Below, piece after piece: positions 44,618 to 56,490 of a stretch of 64,000 nucleotides of DNA. Position numbers and translations under genes: made by a program. The notes under the pieces were generated by a model that saw nothing but the letters and a program-made list of their open reading frames with translations, had not been told where the DNA came from and searched no databases. Where the stretch lies: positions 53,324,501 to 53,388,500 of the forward strand of contig CM027381.1 of assembly GCA_015680905.1 (NCBI GenBank). The letters are read 5' to 3'. The DNA comes from Coptis chinensis (Eukaryota > Streptophyta > Magnoliopsida > Ranunculales > Ranunculaceae). The stretch's first letter is position 1, and every line of letters begins with the position of its first letter.

Positions 44618-44857
44618 CATCTCAACCCTCCACCTGTCTTTTCATCTCTTGGTCCACTCCCCTCCATGTGTAGGGTTTCCGTACCGCGACCACGTTTCAT
44701 CTCAACCCTCCACCTGTCTTTTCATCTCCTGGTCCACTCCCCTCCATGTGTAGGGTTTCCGTACCGCGACCACGTTTCATCTCAACCCTCCACCTGTCTT
44801 TTCATCTCTGGTCCACTCCCTCCATGTGTAGGGTTTCGATACCCAGCGACCGCGTCT
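44618..44857. repeat. 80-bp triplication in U3 of the element E LTR
   Basis: The unit begins CATCTCAACCCTCCACCTGT and occurs at 44618, 44698 and 44778. In transcript sense it lies directly upstream of the TATA box. The 5' LTR has the same triplication (53699, 53777, 53860) with small indels. Repeats here often act as transcription enhancers. Confidence 0.9.
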
Positions 44858-45190
44858 TTGCCATCCCATCCGGTGCGGTGGCGGCCCTATAGGTTACGCT
44901 AAGTCCGGCCCAAATCCCAATGCTATTTCAAGACGGTATCATGCCACTCTGGATACCCCCCTCTCGAGTCAGCGATGATATTTAGATGGAGTGGAGTCGA
45001 GAGCTTGCCCCCTTCCTCCTTCCGACCGTGGTCTTCCCTCTTCCCCTCACAGCTGGGTTCACGATTGTTCATGCGGTTTCACCTTCTGACCCTTCGTTTC
45101 GCGTGCATCCACGTGTCTTTCGTTGGCTGGTTCTTTTTGGTGTCCCCTCGATTTCAGCACCCCTGCAATTACCCCTTTGCCCTCACCCTC

Positions 45191-45198
45191 TTATAAAA
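45191..45198 (+). promoter_or_regulatory. TATA box of the element E opposite-strand gene
   Basis: CTTATAAAAAGCCC is followed by a pyrimidine-rich leader (TTCTCTTCTCTCTTTCAC), reading opposite to gag-pol. Confidence 0.5.
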
Positions 45199-45333
45199 AG
45201 CCCGCTCGATTTCTCTTCTCTCTTTCACTTAGCCCTTCTTTTGCCTTCCAATTCCTCTTCCCCTCTTCTTCCACCTTTCTTCTTACTTCCCTAGCTCCGA
45301 TTACGCCGCTTTCGGTCGATCTCTTCAAATCCT

Positions 45334-47563
45334 GTGGCTGACACTCTTGCTCCGGTTGCTCTCTCTTTTCCTCAGGTTGGTCTCCTTCTCTCTTTGGCTA
45401 CCTTTAATTGTTATAGTGCGTATTTCCCCTTTGTGTTTGAAACTGTTCATCTTCATTTCCCTTTTTGCCTTGTTGTGACTGTGTGTCTTCCGCCCTGTCC
45501 TCGATGTCTGTCTCTAGATCCGCCACCTCCTCCTCCTCCTTACACCGCAGCCTTGCCCCTGACCAGACCGAGGCCCCCTCTACCTCCAGGCAAGCCTTTT
45601 ACCGCTTCCGGCGCCACCACCGTGACTCGTGACCTAATCTTGAAACTGTTAAAAAGCGGCCTACGGGATACCAGCGGCGCCATTTTAGAGCGTGCCTGAT
45701 TTAACTTATTACCCACATTTGGTCCCCCACAAGCCCGCGGGGTGTCTCGTGGCCCGCGGTCGGCCAGATTGTCGCCGCCTTCAATTGCCTCTCACTTTCG
45801 TTTGATGATGTCGGGGTGTGCAATCATTTTAACATCCCCATGCCAAGGTATTGGCAACTTCGGAGGGTCATGTATGCCGCGAACCACTACAACCGCTGGA
45901 AGTACCTCCGGATAACGGTTAGCGACATGGCGCCCCTTCTACCTCAAGAAGAGTACCAAGGAAGTCGATGTGGGCTATCACTCATTCTGCCTCCGCCCTA
46001 AAAACAGCACTTTATCCTTCGTGATCACTTCCTCCGACAAATTGTGGCACCATTACCCTCTCTATATATCCGGAAATTCCTCTCAGCGGATCTTCCACTG
46101 AAGTTGAACCTCCGTCACTGGCTTTCCTCCCGGTGGTGAGTCCCGCTCTTTATCTATCCCCATTGAAATATGTCTTTTCGGCAATAATCCAACTTGTTGT
46201 TTTGTCTTTTTAGGTTGGCGGCCCGACTTCGATATCGCGACCTCTACGACAAACATCTTTTCCACGACATTCCGAAGATTCGTGATTTGAAGCGGCTCGG
46301 TCCGTGATACTGGGCATTGACCCCCTGCCGCTACTCCCCTACTCTCGATCCCGAAATGGCATCCATAGGAAAATATAGCCCCATTTTTCCGTCCCCCTCC
46401 CCTAAAAAGAAAGCCCCGTGTCACTTCCCCAGAAAAACGCCGCCCCCGCTTCTTTCTTCACCGCGAACCCCCCTTTCGCCGTTACCGCTCATAGCTCCGC
46501 GGCCCCCTCTCCATTCCATCTCCACGAAGACTTGGGAAGACCAATACTCCCATCTCATTCCTCTTCCACCTCTTCTCCCCTTCAAGCATGGGGCTAACAA
46601 ACGCGAACTCTTTGATAGCGACTTCGGATGGACGCGTTATCGCTGCCCCCCAATCCACCATTGTTCCCCATCTCCTCCCCCGGCTCCAAACGCCCACGGC
46701 CATCCGACCACGGAGAAGGCCCCCATCTAAGGCGCGACCCCACCTACGCGCCTTCTCAAGTGGAACAACGTCCCCGGAAGGAGGTGGCGTCCCCGCGACC
46801 GACAAAGGAGGCCGACGAGCCCATTCCTCTATTTTGCCCCTCCTTCAAGCTCCGGAACCGCCCCCTGACTTGTCAAGGATTCTGCTTTGAAGAACCCGGC
46901 AGTGGCTTCTTCCCTGTTCTATGGGTCTCACCTCCCCGCAGATATGGCATACGCCGAAGGTGGCTCCTTTGAGTCCCACCGGACTTCCTTCACACAGGCT
47001 GGGAGAAGGTACTACTTTCTTTACATTTGACCTCTTTCTTCTCTCTCTTTTGAGTGTTGACTTTTGCTATCTTTTCGGGATGAGTTTGGATATATCTTCA
47101 TGAGTTTGGATATATCTTGGTGATCCGTGCGGATTTGGTGCCAGCGGATCGATGAACTTGATAAGGAGGCCCTCCCTAGCGAGAAGAACTTCGCCGCGGA
47201 CCTAGCCAAGGTCGGGCCCAAAACGAAATAGACATGAGGCAGAGGCGTCCCGATCCGGCGTATATGATGAGCGCGGCATACCAGTATGAGTCCGCTTCCA
47301 AAAAAGCACGCTACCGCTCACGGACTCCCTTTCTCGGGAAGCACCGGGAAGCTCTTGCAGCAATCCATGCGCAGCATGAGGCCGACATGGATGAGCTCCG
47401 GATATCTACGGCCGGGCGAAAGAGGGTGGCCAAGAAGGTCAAGGAGGAGATTGGCCGTCTCACCAAAGAAGGCCGCCTTCTTCGGAAGCTCCCACCGCTG
47501 TTCGCTTATTCGAGGGGCCTTGGTGAACGGGTAGCCGGGGCTATAGACACGGCTGGGACCTAA
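45334..47563 (+). pseudogene. Element E extra gene on the opposite strand
   Basis: This multi-part plus-strand coding region lies between the end of pol and the 3' LTR. N-part: Pro/Leu-rich frames (45334-45699), then GVCNHFNIPMP-like MCNHFNIPMPRYWQLRRVMY (45816-46001). An intron with GTGAGT at 46136 and TAG ending 46213 joins SSRW to LAARLRYRDLYDKH in frame. Pro/Arg-rich disordered sequence follows (46317-46970). The C-part (47234-47563) is a helical, basic segment (KHREALAAIHAQHEADMDEL) predicted to be a coiled coil. The overall plan matches the extra ORF of element A. Function unknown. Confidence 0.6.
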
Positions 47564-48191
47564 TTATAGAAGAAGCCGATTGGTGGTGATTCGAAAGTCT
47601 TGTTCCTTGAATATAACTGTTTGTGCCACGGCTACTGGCGTCTCTTGATGCTATGTGTTGTCATACTCTTTCCGCTTATTTACTGTATTTTTCCCCACCA
47701 GTAGGGATGTACATATTATGTTTTTGCTCCTTTCTATCTGATTGTTTCTGTTCCTTGTATTTTCTGTTATCTGTGTGTGTATTTGCCCTTATAAAAACTG
47801 GCCTCCGTTAGCGCATCCCTCCCCGCCGGTTGGGGATGTTTGATTTGTCTGCCCCATGCCCCGATTGGAGCTCCGCGGCTCTCTCTACCTCTGGCAGGCA
47901 CTCTGCCCGCGGCATGCGGAAGCCTCTTTGCTTCCGCTGCCCTAATCTCCCAGGGGTTCGCGGTGACTCCTCTCACCCCGGCCCTGAGAGACTTTACCTT
48001 AGGGGGGCAACTCCTTTTTGCCCCTCTAAGGTTTGGACCTCTCGTCCTTGGGGGGCTCATCCCCCCCCTTCCCTTCACTCTAAGGGGTAATGAAGACTCA
48101 AACAATAATAGTTCACCTCAAAAGTGCTACGGTTTTATATATGTACAAATAGCTCATGCAGTTTTCAGTCTCTCTCGTTACATTCACTCGT
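47564..48191. other. Tail-to-tail gap between extra gene and pol of element E
   Basis: No gene. A GC-rich segment has inverted-repeat character around 47990-48085 (AGGGGGGCAACTCC, GCCCCTCTAAGG, CCCTTCACTCTAAGGGG). The two convergent transcription units would end here. Confidence 0.5.
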
Positions 48192-49290
48192 GAAATATTT
48201 TCAACAACCTTACATTCCACGGCTTATCCACCGCTGTTCCCTCCAAAGTTTGTAACTTGTAGGTGCGGTTCCCCTACCCGACCACCCGCGTAGGGGCCTC
48301 CCGTCGGGCCCAACTTCCCTCACACGGCTTTTTGGTCTTTGGAGTCACTCTCCAAGCACCTTGTCTCCCACCGCTAATCTCCTCACTCTCGGCTTTTTGC
48401 CGTCTCTTGCCCTCTGCGCGGGGCGGTGATATTCCTCCAACCCTTGTGGCCGTGTCTCTCCTTTCCTCTGCCAGTTCAAGTCTCGGCCAAAATGCCCCCA
48501 TTTGACTTATCCTCCACACAGCGGTCCCAGTGGTCGCCGCCACCATCTCGGTTGGTATCCGGGCCTCTACTCCATATGCCAATGCGAAAGGGTCTCATCG
48601 GTGGATGTTAGGTAAGGTCGTCCGATAGGCCCACAAGATTCCCGACTTAGTTCGCCGGCCCGGGACCCTTCACGCCCCCGGTTTCCTCTTGAGATTGTTG
48701 AGTATGGTTTTGTTAGAGGACTCCGCCTGCCCATTTCCTTCGGGGTTGTATGGGGCTGAGAATCCCTGTTTGATGTGATACATTTGCAGGAAACCCCTAA
48801 CCTTTGAACCAGTGAACTGGGTTCCATTATCCGCGATTATAGCATAGGGCAACCCAAAACGGCAAATGATGTTTTCCCACAAAAACTTGATCACATGCAC
48901 CTCTTTCACTGCTTCAGCGCTGCGGCCACAACGCTGCGGCTTCAATCCACTTTGTAAAGTAATCAGTCGCGACCAATAAGAACCTCCTCTTACCGCGGGC
49001 CATGGGCAGCGGTCCCACTATGTCGAGGGCCCACATCGCGAATGGCCAGCCGGCTGGACACACCGCGTACGGCTCTCTGGGGGGCCATATCAACCGAGAA
49101 AATCTCGACACTTCTCGCATTTTTGGAGAATTCCCGCAATCTCTCTTCATGTGAGGCCGAAGTAACCCCGCCGCCAAAGCGGTTATCTTGTCGTCCGCCT
49201 GCCGAAGTGGCTCCCGCGAATCCCTTCGTAACTCATCGAAAGCACCTCCCGAGCGGTCCCGCCCCAAGCATTTCAACAAAGGTCCCTTTG
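48192..49290 (-). pseudogene. Element E integrase
   Basis: WALDIVGPLPMARGKRRF and TDYFTKWIEA (49279-48914) give the first catalytic D. YAIIADNGTQFTGSKV and NPEGNGQAESSNKTI (48945-48670) give the second D and the E. AYGVEARIPTEMV (48580) and YKLQTLEGTAVDKPWNVRLL (48260-48195) form the C-terminal part up to the stop. Frameshifts separate the parts. The catalytic triad residues are all present. Confidence 0.85.
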
Positions 49291-49399
49291 AAATTCCTCG
49301 ATATAACTCTCCCCACTAAGGTGTATCTCGAAGCCGCCTGTTCCAACGCCGTCTCTCCCCTGGATCAACATTCTCCTTCCTCACAAAAACGGGCTTGAT

Positions 49400-50074
49400 G
49401 GGCAACATCCACCCCCGCCGCTCTCGCATCACTCATCACTCCCACTTTGGTTCCTCTCCAGGCAATTACGTCGGTCTTCTCCCTCTATAGTCCTTCCTTC
49501 GGATCCCGGCATGGCTGCGGCCACATATGCGGGGCATCGGCGTGACGGTTCTCCACGGTTCAAATGTACAAACCGAATCCGCTGAACCGACGCTCTACCC
49601 CGGAGGGACCTCCAAGTATCTCGCCATCCGGGGACCCGTGCCGCGAATCCTCCATTCGCTGACACACCACCAAATTAGAATCGAATACACAAAGGAGTTC
49701 CTTCACCCCCAAGCCTCGCCATTCCCATGCCAGTGATTACCGCCTCATACTCTGCCTCGTTATTGGATGCCGCGAACCCCAATCTCATCGTCGGCTTAGC
49801 CTTTATTGTCCGCGGCGTGAACCAATACTACTTATTCCGCTTCGCATCCGTGTGGGTGATCCGTCGGCAAACACTCTCAACCGTTACCTTCGTCCCATGG
49901 GTCTGCGCTATCAGGTTCCTTTGCTCCCTCGTTTTCTAACACCATCTCCTCCCCCCAAGTAGGGTCCTCTGCGGGGAACTCCGCCAAGAACTCGGCCAGG
50001 GCCTGAGCTTTCTCCGCTGTCCTAACTTGATACTGGATCCCATATGCACTCAGCATCACGGCCCATTTCAACAT
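49400..50074 (-). pseudogene. Element E second (archaeal-type) RNase H
   Basis: MLKWAVMLSAYGIQYQVRTA and AQALAEFLAEFPAED (50074-49960) form the linker after the first RNase H. The decayed domain follows, with ASNNEAEYEAVITGM-like sequence encoded around 49770-49730 and the downstream frames 49665-49429. Position and wording match the second RNase H of element A. Confidence 0.6.
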
Positions 50075-50101
50075 CCTCCCAGATTTCTCTGCCCTCAGAG
50101 C

Positions 50102-50520
50102 CTACTTAAGGGGCAAGTTCGTGACCACGATCACTGAGTGTGCTTCGAAGTAAGGCTTTAGTTTCAGGGACGAAAATATCAAGGCGAGGGCGTACTTCTC
50201 CACGCGACTATACCGGGTTTCCGCATCCAACATCGTCTTGCTCTGAAAGTACACCGGTCTTTCTATCTTATCCACTACTCGAACGAGGATCGAGGTAGGA
50301 TCACAGTAACGTGACCCTAGATACTGATACAATTTCTCTCCTCTTCCGTCAGCGACAACAAGGGATCTCCCCAAATATCTTTTGAGCCCCTGGAATGCTG
50401 TTCACACTCTGCCGTCCATGAGAAATCCGCGGAGTTCCTCAACAGTCGGTACAGCGGCCTGCATTTGTCAGACGACTTCGATATGAATCTATTGAGAGCC
50501 GCAACCCTTCCACCAACCAC
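50102..50520 (-). pseudogene. Element E RT-linked RNase H
   Basis: VAALNRFISKSSDKCRPLYR and FSWTAECEQ (50520-50400) lead into ERPVYFQSKTMLDAETRYSR and LKLKPYFEAHSVIVVTN (50374-50102), the conserved order after RT in Ty3/gypsy pol. Confidence 0.83.
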
Positions 50521-50639
50521 TGCACCTCCTTTTATGTCAAGGGCGAGGGCATCTCTACCAATGACCTAATCTGCTCTGGGTTTGCCTCTATCCCTCGCCG
50601 CGCGTCACAATATACCCTAGAAATTTCCCTGTGGTCACT

Positions 50640-51210
50640 CCAAATGTACACTTCGGGGTTGAGCTTCAAATTGTGGGTCCGCGATGATTCTAACGCCTCC
50701 TCCAACCCTCCAAATGTTCTTGTCCGTCATGCTCTTTTCCACCATATCATCGATGTACACCTCAATGCCTTTTGCGAATTTTGCCCTCGAACATCTTCTC
50801 CGCCAGGAATGTGGCCCCCATTTTTTTCAACCCAAACGGCATTCTCGTGTAGCGATGGGTGCCTCCTTCCACTACAAAGGAGGTCTTCTCTGGTCCGGCC
50901 ATACATCGCCACCTGGTTGTACCCCATCGATCGCCCATAAATGAGAACACGCTTTGAACCCCGCCGCGTCCGCTTCTACCAACTCGTCAACTCGCGGCAT
51001 CGGATAACTGTCCTTTGGGCACTCCAAATTCACGTCTGTGAAGTCAACACACATCCTGACCTTGCCATTCTTCTTTGGGACCGCGACAATGTTGGACAAC
51101 CAGTCCGTGAATTCCACATCCCTTATAATTCCCGCATTCTTCAACCTGATAACTTCTTCTCGGATTCCTTCCGCGTATTTGGGCCTCACACCCCTCATCT
51201 TCGCCTCCAC
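50640..51210 (-). pseudogene. Element E reverse transcriptase
   Basis: LKNAGIIRDVEFTDWLSNIV, GKVRMCVDFTDVNLECPKDS and YPMPRVDELVEA (51210-50960) are followed by frames containing NQVAMYG and MPFGLKKMGATF, then YIDD (50747-50758). Two frameshifts are present. The active-site YIDD is intact. Confidence 0.85.
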
Positions 51211-51499
51211 CGGCCTCCCTCCCTCATGTGCGGGGGCGATGACAAGCGAATTCTGGATCTAAACCAGTGATATCCTCTATCCCCCACGCAAAGACGTCTT
51301 TGTTTCTCACCAAGCATTGTATCAGTTTCTCCCTCCATTCCTCTGCTAAACTCGACCCTATCGACGTGAACTTCTCTTCTTCCCCGCCCCGGTTTACCGT
51401 CTCTATCTCATCTAAAGTTTTGGGGTCACCGCGCTTTGCTCCCCTCTTCCACGGCCCCTGCTTGTAATTGCTACGCTGCCCTCTTTCCCCGAGCTCCCG

Positions 51500-51797
51500 C
51501 TTATCCTCGGTCCACGGGACATCCCGGACATCCTTTTGATTGTATTACGGTGACTATTTTTGGATGCCACCTGATCTCCACGGACCTCATATGTGCCGGG
51601 GGTAGAAATCGAATAACTTGATAGTACGTCGATGGCACTGCCCTCATCTCATGTATCCATCTCCTTCCCAAGATTGCGTTGTACTGGGAGCTGGAATCGA
51701 CCACCATAAACCTTGAGAACACTGTCACTGGTCCCGCGGTTACTGGCAGCACGAGTTCCCCCATAGGCTCAGTGACACTCCCATTGAACCCGTACAA
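51500..51797 (-). pseudogene. Element E protease region
   Basis: MYGFNGSVTEPMGELVLPV, FMVVDSSSQYNAILGR and WIHEMRAVPSTYYQVIRF correspond to LFGFNGSRADPMG, VLDTKSSYNAILG and WINRIACNAFHIAS in element A. The active-site loop lies upstream in a decayed frame. Confidence 0.7.
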
Positions 51798-52199
51798 GTT
51801 TGTCCGCCGAGGTCCGGTTGCCGGTCGATTCCCATCTCCTCTAGAGCCCCTTTGAACAGTAAATCCGGCGTGGCTGCCGCGGTCTACCGTAACCCTTTGA
51901 CCACATAATTACCCATCGCTCTTTGTAATGACCAACGATCCTCTCGCGCGGTGTGTCCACGGCTTCGAGGTCTGCCTTGAGAATGTAATTATCTCTTCCA
52001 TTGTCTCCTCTCTGTATCTCTGTCCTCGGTGTGACTTCGTTGACTGCTGGATACTTTCGCGGTCCTTCGACCTTGTCTCCGGTGGGCATTATGGCTCGCT
52101 CTTCCCGCTGAAAATAACATTTATAGTTCCCGATTATTCGCCGGCATTGCGCCCGCTCCCCTATTTTGAGGTTCACCTGTAAATTCCCTCGATCATCCC

Positions 52200-53490
52200 T
52201 TCTCCACCAATCTCTGGACTAACCATTTTAAGGCATAACAATCGTTGGTCTCGTGATTGATTGCACCGTGATAGTCGCGGTATGGCTTGTTAGGCATTTC
52301 AGCGGAATGGTTCGCTGGCCTTCAGTATCCTTGCACATTTTTATCAACGGCAATATCTCACTCAGTCTCTCGTCGTGGGGCGGTCTCAATTCGGGTATGG
52401 CTTCCTCTCCCTCTGTTCTCTTGAACTACTTCCCTCCCTCTTTCCGGCCTCGGCGATTGTCATGGTATCTCTCTTTGACCCGGTCTTTTCCCCGTCTTAC
52501 CGCGTTCCCTCTCTTTCTCCACATCGATCTTGTCTTGCCTCCTCTCTTGATTCCTTCTGCATGGTATCTTAGGTACTGATGTACTTTTCTACCAGCGGGT
52601 ATAATTACGTGCAAGTTAAGCAATCTCGTTCTTAGCCACCGGTGATGGACCGGCCGGGTCGGTCGCGACCCCTTTCAAACGCTATTACCGCCGTTCTCCG
52701 TCCGGATTCTCCACCTTTAAGGTCCTCGCCTTGAGGCGACCTGATACTCTCGACCGACTCAGCGGATCTTTGTCTAACATTGAATAGGGCAGCGATGTCT
52801 ACCACCCTCCTCTTCGATGTATAAAATGGTCCACAAATGCCCGTCTAGCTCTTGGAAATTAGTTATGCTCTTTGAGGGTAATCTATAGTACCGGTCGGGA
52901 GGCCCCACCCTTTAGGCTAGCGGGGAACATCATGCACCCGCAACCATCATACCTAAGCCTCTTGCCGGAGAGGCATCTGGCCATCTGAAGTGATGGATGT
53001 GATCTGCCGGGTCCCCCGTGCCGTCATACCTCTCGAACCTCGGCTGGTTGAAGCGTTTTGGTACCTCGGACGTCCATATCGCGTCCGCCAGGGGGTTGCG
53101 ATTCAAACCTGCCACCACCCGATCGCCCCGTTTGGCCCAATGCCCTTGTTGAAGATTAAGCCTCTCTGTCGCTGTTAATCATTTGTTGGACCTGCTCCAT
53201 TGTTAATCCGGTCACCGGATTGTCCACCAAGGTCGGTCCTTGCTCCTCACCCTCTGCCTTTTCTCTCCACTTCCTCTTACTCACTCACCCCGTTCTTCTT
53301 CCCTTCTCTCTTTTTCTCTCCTCAGCTCCTCATTTTCCTCTCTCAGCCTCCCAATTTCTTCTCGCATGAGCCGCGCTTCCTCCTCCGCTCTTTCCTCCTC
53401 CCTTCCCTCTCCTTCTTCCACCGCCCGCCTCCGTTTGCTCCGTCCTCTCTTCTTCGGGCCTACCCACCGCCTTCTTTTGGTGCCATTTCT
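52200..53490 (-). pseudogene. Element E gag
   Basis: ATG at about 53486, 30 bp inside the PBS, starts MAPKEGGG. A coiled coil follows (RLMREEIGRLREENEELRRE). NPLADAIWTSEVPKRFNQ and RFERYDGTGDPADHIHHF (53118-52960) begin the gag core, nearly identical in wording to the gag of element D (WNSEVPKRFTQQRFERYDGK). Frameshifted after that. Confidence 0.8.
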
Positions 53491-53499
53491 ATCTTGTCG

Positions 53500-53517
53500 T
53501 CCCCTACGCAGGCCAAA
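53500..53517 (-). promoter_or_regulatory. Element E primer-binding site
   Basis: The minus strand reads TTTGGCCTGCGTAGGGGACG immediately after the LTR end AACA. It is a diverged form of the TTTGGCACCATCTGTGGGG site seen in element D. Confidence 0.55.
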
Positions 53518-54030
53518 TGTTACAACACAAAATAGTAATGGCAAACTCTTCTTTAGAATACAGATTACAAACTGTTATCCTCCACTTTCCTCCCAAGACT
53601 CTCTCTTTCTCACTCTTGGCCACCTCCTCTTTGCCTCTCACTTTTTTTCTTTTTTCCTCTTCTTTTCTTCTCTTCTCTTCTCTTTTATATCCCCTTTTCA
53701 TCTCAACCCTCCACCTGTCTTTTCATCTCTTGGTCCACTCCCTCCATGTGTAGGGTTTCGTGCACATACCACGTTTCATCTCAACCCTCCACCTGTCTTT
53801 TCATCTCCCTCGGTCCACTCCCCTCCATGTGTAGGGTTTCCGTATCAGCGACCACGTTTCATCTCAACCCTCCACCGTCTTTTCATCTCCCCCACTCCCC
53901 TCCATGTGTAGGGTTTCCGATACCACACGACCGTCTTTGCCATCCCAATGCGGTGCGGTAAGGCCCTATAGGTTACGCTAAGTCCGGTCCAAATCCCAAT
54001 GCTATTTCAAGACGGTATCATGCCACTACA
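53518..54030 (-). repeat. Element E 5' LTR (513 bp)
   Basis: Plus strand TGTTACAAC...GCCACTACA; in element orientation TGTAGTGGC...GTTGTAACA. It carries the TATA box (53682-53689) and the 80-bp triplication. It is followed by the GTTTA duplication. Confidence 0.9.
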
Positions 54031-54035
54031 GTTTA

Positions 54036-54306
54036 TTTTTTGACACTTTTTCTAATAAATTATGACGGTTAAGTAAAACTTGTCATGCAAAAGGATCCAG
54101 TTATAACGTTTATAAATGAGTTTCTGTCATATTAAATTCGAGCTTTGATGTCAGCTTTTCTAGAACCGTCATCAAAATTATGACGCTTTTGGTTAACTTT
54201 TATGATGAGCTCTATAATGACGGTAGTTTTTTTAATGAAAAAATGTCATTAAACCTGTTTCATGACAGCTAAAAGCCATCATCACAAGTCATTTTTTTAG
54301 TAGTCT
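54036..54306. mobile_element. Right part of the small CACTA-like remnant
   Basis: Dense TGACGG, ACCGTCAT, TCATGACAG and TGTCAT words in both orientations end in TTTTTTAGTAGTC. That is one base off a CACTA terminus read inward (GACTACTAAAAAAATGAC). With 44296-44436 the original element would be about 410 bp. Confidence 0.45.
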
Positions 54307-56490
54307 TGAGCATACAAATTTAATTATAAGATTTGATTCTAAGAATTTAGGCTCATTTAACAAAACAGAAAAGTTGTCGTTCCTTGTCAATGAGTATAAC
54401 AAAAACATAAAAAACTAGGAACACTCATTTACTAAACAAAAGGAGAATCAATCCACCCATTTATATGTTAATACATAAATTTCCCTTCAACCTTTTTTGA
54501 GATATTAAACTTTAAGGTACTACATGAATAAAAAAGTAAGCAGCAATTTCAATAACACCTTCTGCCAGGCATTCAAATTTAAACTTGGTCAGTAACACTG
54601 CCTTAAGTTTCACAATTAGAGAATTTCAATACAATCAGAACATTGCTACCTAGCAAATCTAAAAAGGTTCATACCTTGCATGAGCAATCCTCTTTCTTTT
54701 CCATTGCTAATTAGTTGGTCAAAGTTGAGTTCTTTAAAGAAGAACCTCCTCCATTTAATTTTCATTTACATTGTCGTAGTTTTGTAATTATTCATCCTTC
54801 AAAATCTTAGTAATGAAAATATGTCCTTCCTACAGGAAACGTAACCAATACAACAATTAATTCAAAACAATTAAATTGCAACAAAATTTTAAATATTTTA
54901 TTTCCCCAAATCCAATTGGATTAAAATCGAATCATTTGAGCTTAATTTAGATTAGACGCAATTACCTAAAAGCTTTGCTCAAGAGCTGCGTGAGGTTGTG
55001 AGAGGCGAAATGATGAGAGCAAAAATTCTATTACACTTACATTCCTTTCGGAATAAAGAATTGCCCAAAGTAACAATTAATTAATAACCTAAAAAAAAAG
55101 GAAAGGAGAGAGATCGCCCAAATTTTAAGCATGGCCATTTTTCTCAAGAGCAAAAGAAAGAGAGTTAATAGAGAAGAATGAAGATACTTGTGAAAGAAAT
55201 AGGTGAACGTTAACCATCTAAGAAAAAACTCAAAGAAAAGTGACGGACAAAATGGTGAGTGAGAGACTCATCTCGAGGGAACGTATGTGAGGGATATTAT
55301 TCCAATGCACGTTACCAAGTTGCTTCAAGGCCCCTTATGAGTTTCAAAACGGAAAATCTATTAATTTGTTTAATAAAATTTAATTTTAACCAATTAATGC
55401 ATTGAATACAAAATATGGTTGTCCTAGTGGTTAAGTTTTTGCCCATTAATTTTGTATTAAGTTTGTATTAAAAAACCCTCGTTAAGTGCATATCATTTTA
55501 TGTTTAGTGGAAGCTAAATGATTTTGCTTAATTAAATTTTTATTAATTAAAATAGTAATTACGTTAGGCATCCAATGTATAACACTATAACCAATGTATG
55601 CATTGAACACAAATTATTTTTAATTAATTGAAATATTGATTACATTAGGCATCCAATGTATGAATTGAATTTGTATTTAAAAACCCTCTCTATGCAAATC
55701 CCTAAGCACAACTAACTCCGATCCCAAGACGATCCCGGCCACCCTTTGTCTTCCCATTTTGTTTTGTTATAATAGATAGATGTGTGTGTTTTTCTAACCT
55801 TATTTATGTTATTTCACCTATAATTGGTTTTCTATCTTGTTCATGTTATCAAACAAAATGTAGTAAAAATGAAAAACAAATTATATTTAGCTCGTAGCTA
55901 ATATTACAAGGTAATTAGCTACTACAAACAATGTGAGAGTGAAGAAGTTACATCTTGTATTACTAAAAAAGACTAAAAAAATAAGTTGAATATAATCAAA
56001 AAACATATTTAGTTCTCAAAACAATTAGGGCTTATTATCGGGCTAGGTTTCGGGTTTGGTATACAATCCCAAACCCTTAATCAAGTGAACGGAGCGAACG
56101 TTCTAGGTCGAGAGGGGGGTATGTGTCCTCTTCTCTTTCTCCTCACTCGATAACTCCTCTCTCTCAACTCAGAAATAGGTACATAGTTTTTTTTATTTCT
56201 CACTGTCTGCCTTGATAAACTTTTCTTGCTTTCTCATCTCAACTCCACTCCCTTTTCATCTCAACAACTTAATTATTGGTTTATCTCTAATTAAAGCATG
56301 CTTTTTCAGCAAGCCTTTAAAGAGAATGGAGTTCTTCATGGAAAAAACAAGTCTATCTGTTTGGTTGTACTGAGCGTAAGTTGTTTCAAGTCTTTTTCCT
56401 ATTCTACTTTTTTCTTTGGTTAGGTTATGTCCGTAATTCTATGTACGCTTTTTAATTTGCAGATCAATACCTATATATATTTCAAATGCA
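54307..56490. other. AT-rich spacer
   Basis: No gene or RNA recognised. A short duplicated phrase, TTAGGCATCCAATGTATRA, occurs near 55566 and 55645. The LTR of element D should begin somewhere near the right end of this stretch, but its start could not be fixed. Confidence 0.45.

Larger units (their letters stand above)
44437..44948 (-). repeat. Element E 3' LTR
   Basis: Starts TGTTACAAC on the plus strand and matches the right LTR to ATCATGCCACT. It is then followed by TACCCCCCTCTCG, whose complement CGAGAGGGGGGTA is the likely polypurine tract. The innermost few bases differ from the right copy (CTGG versus ACA). Confidence 0.87.
44437..54030 (-). mobile_element. Element E: Tat-like Ty3/gypsy LTR retrotransposon, minus strand, 9.6 kb
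   Basis: LTRs at 44437-44948 and 53518-54030 share TGTTACAACACAAAATAG at their plus-strand start. The whole element is bounded by a 5-bp duplication GTTTA (44432-44436 and 54031-54035), so both outer ends are preserved. From the right it has PBS, gag, protease, RT, RNase H, a second RNase H and integrase, then an opposite-strand extra gene. Frames are interrupted, but the order is complete. Confidence 0.92.

Noticed and set aside
44426..44902. 158-codon Pro/Ser/Leu-rich ORF
   Set aside because: It is the LTR of element E with its 80-bp repeats read in the wrong sense; the same occurs at 53240-53911.
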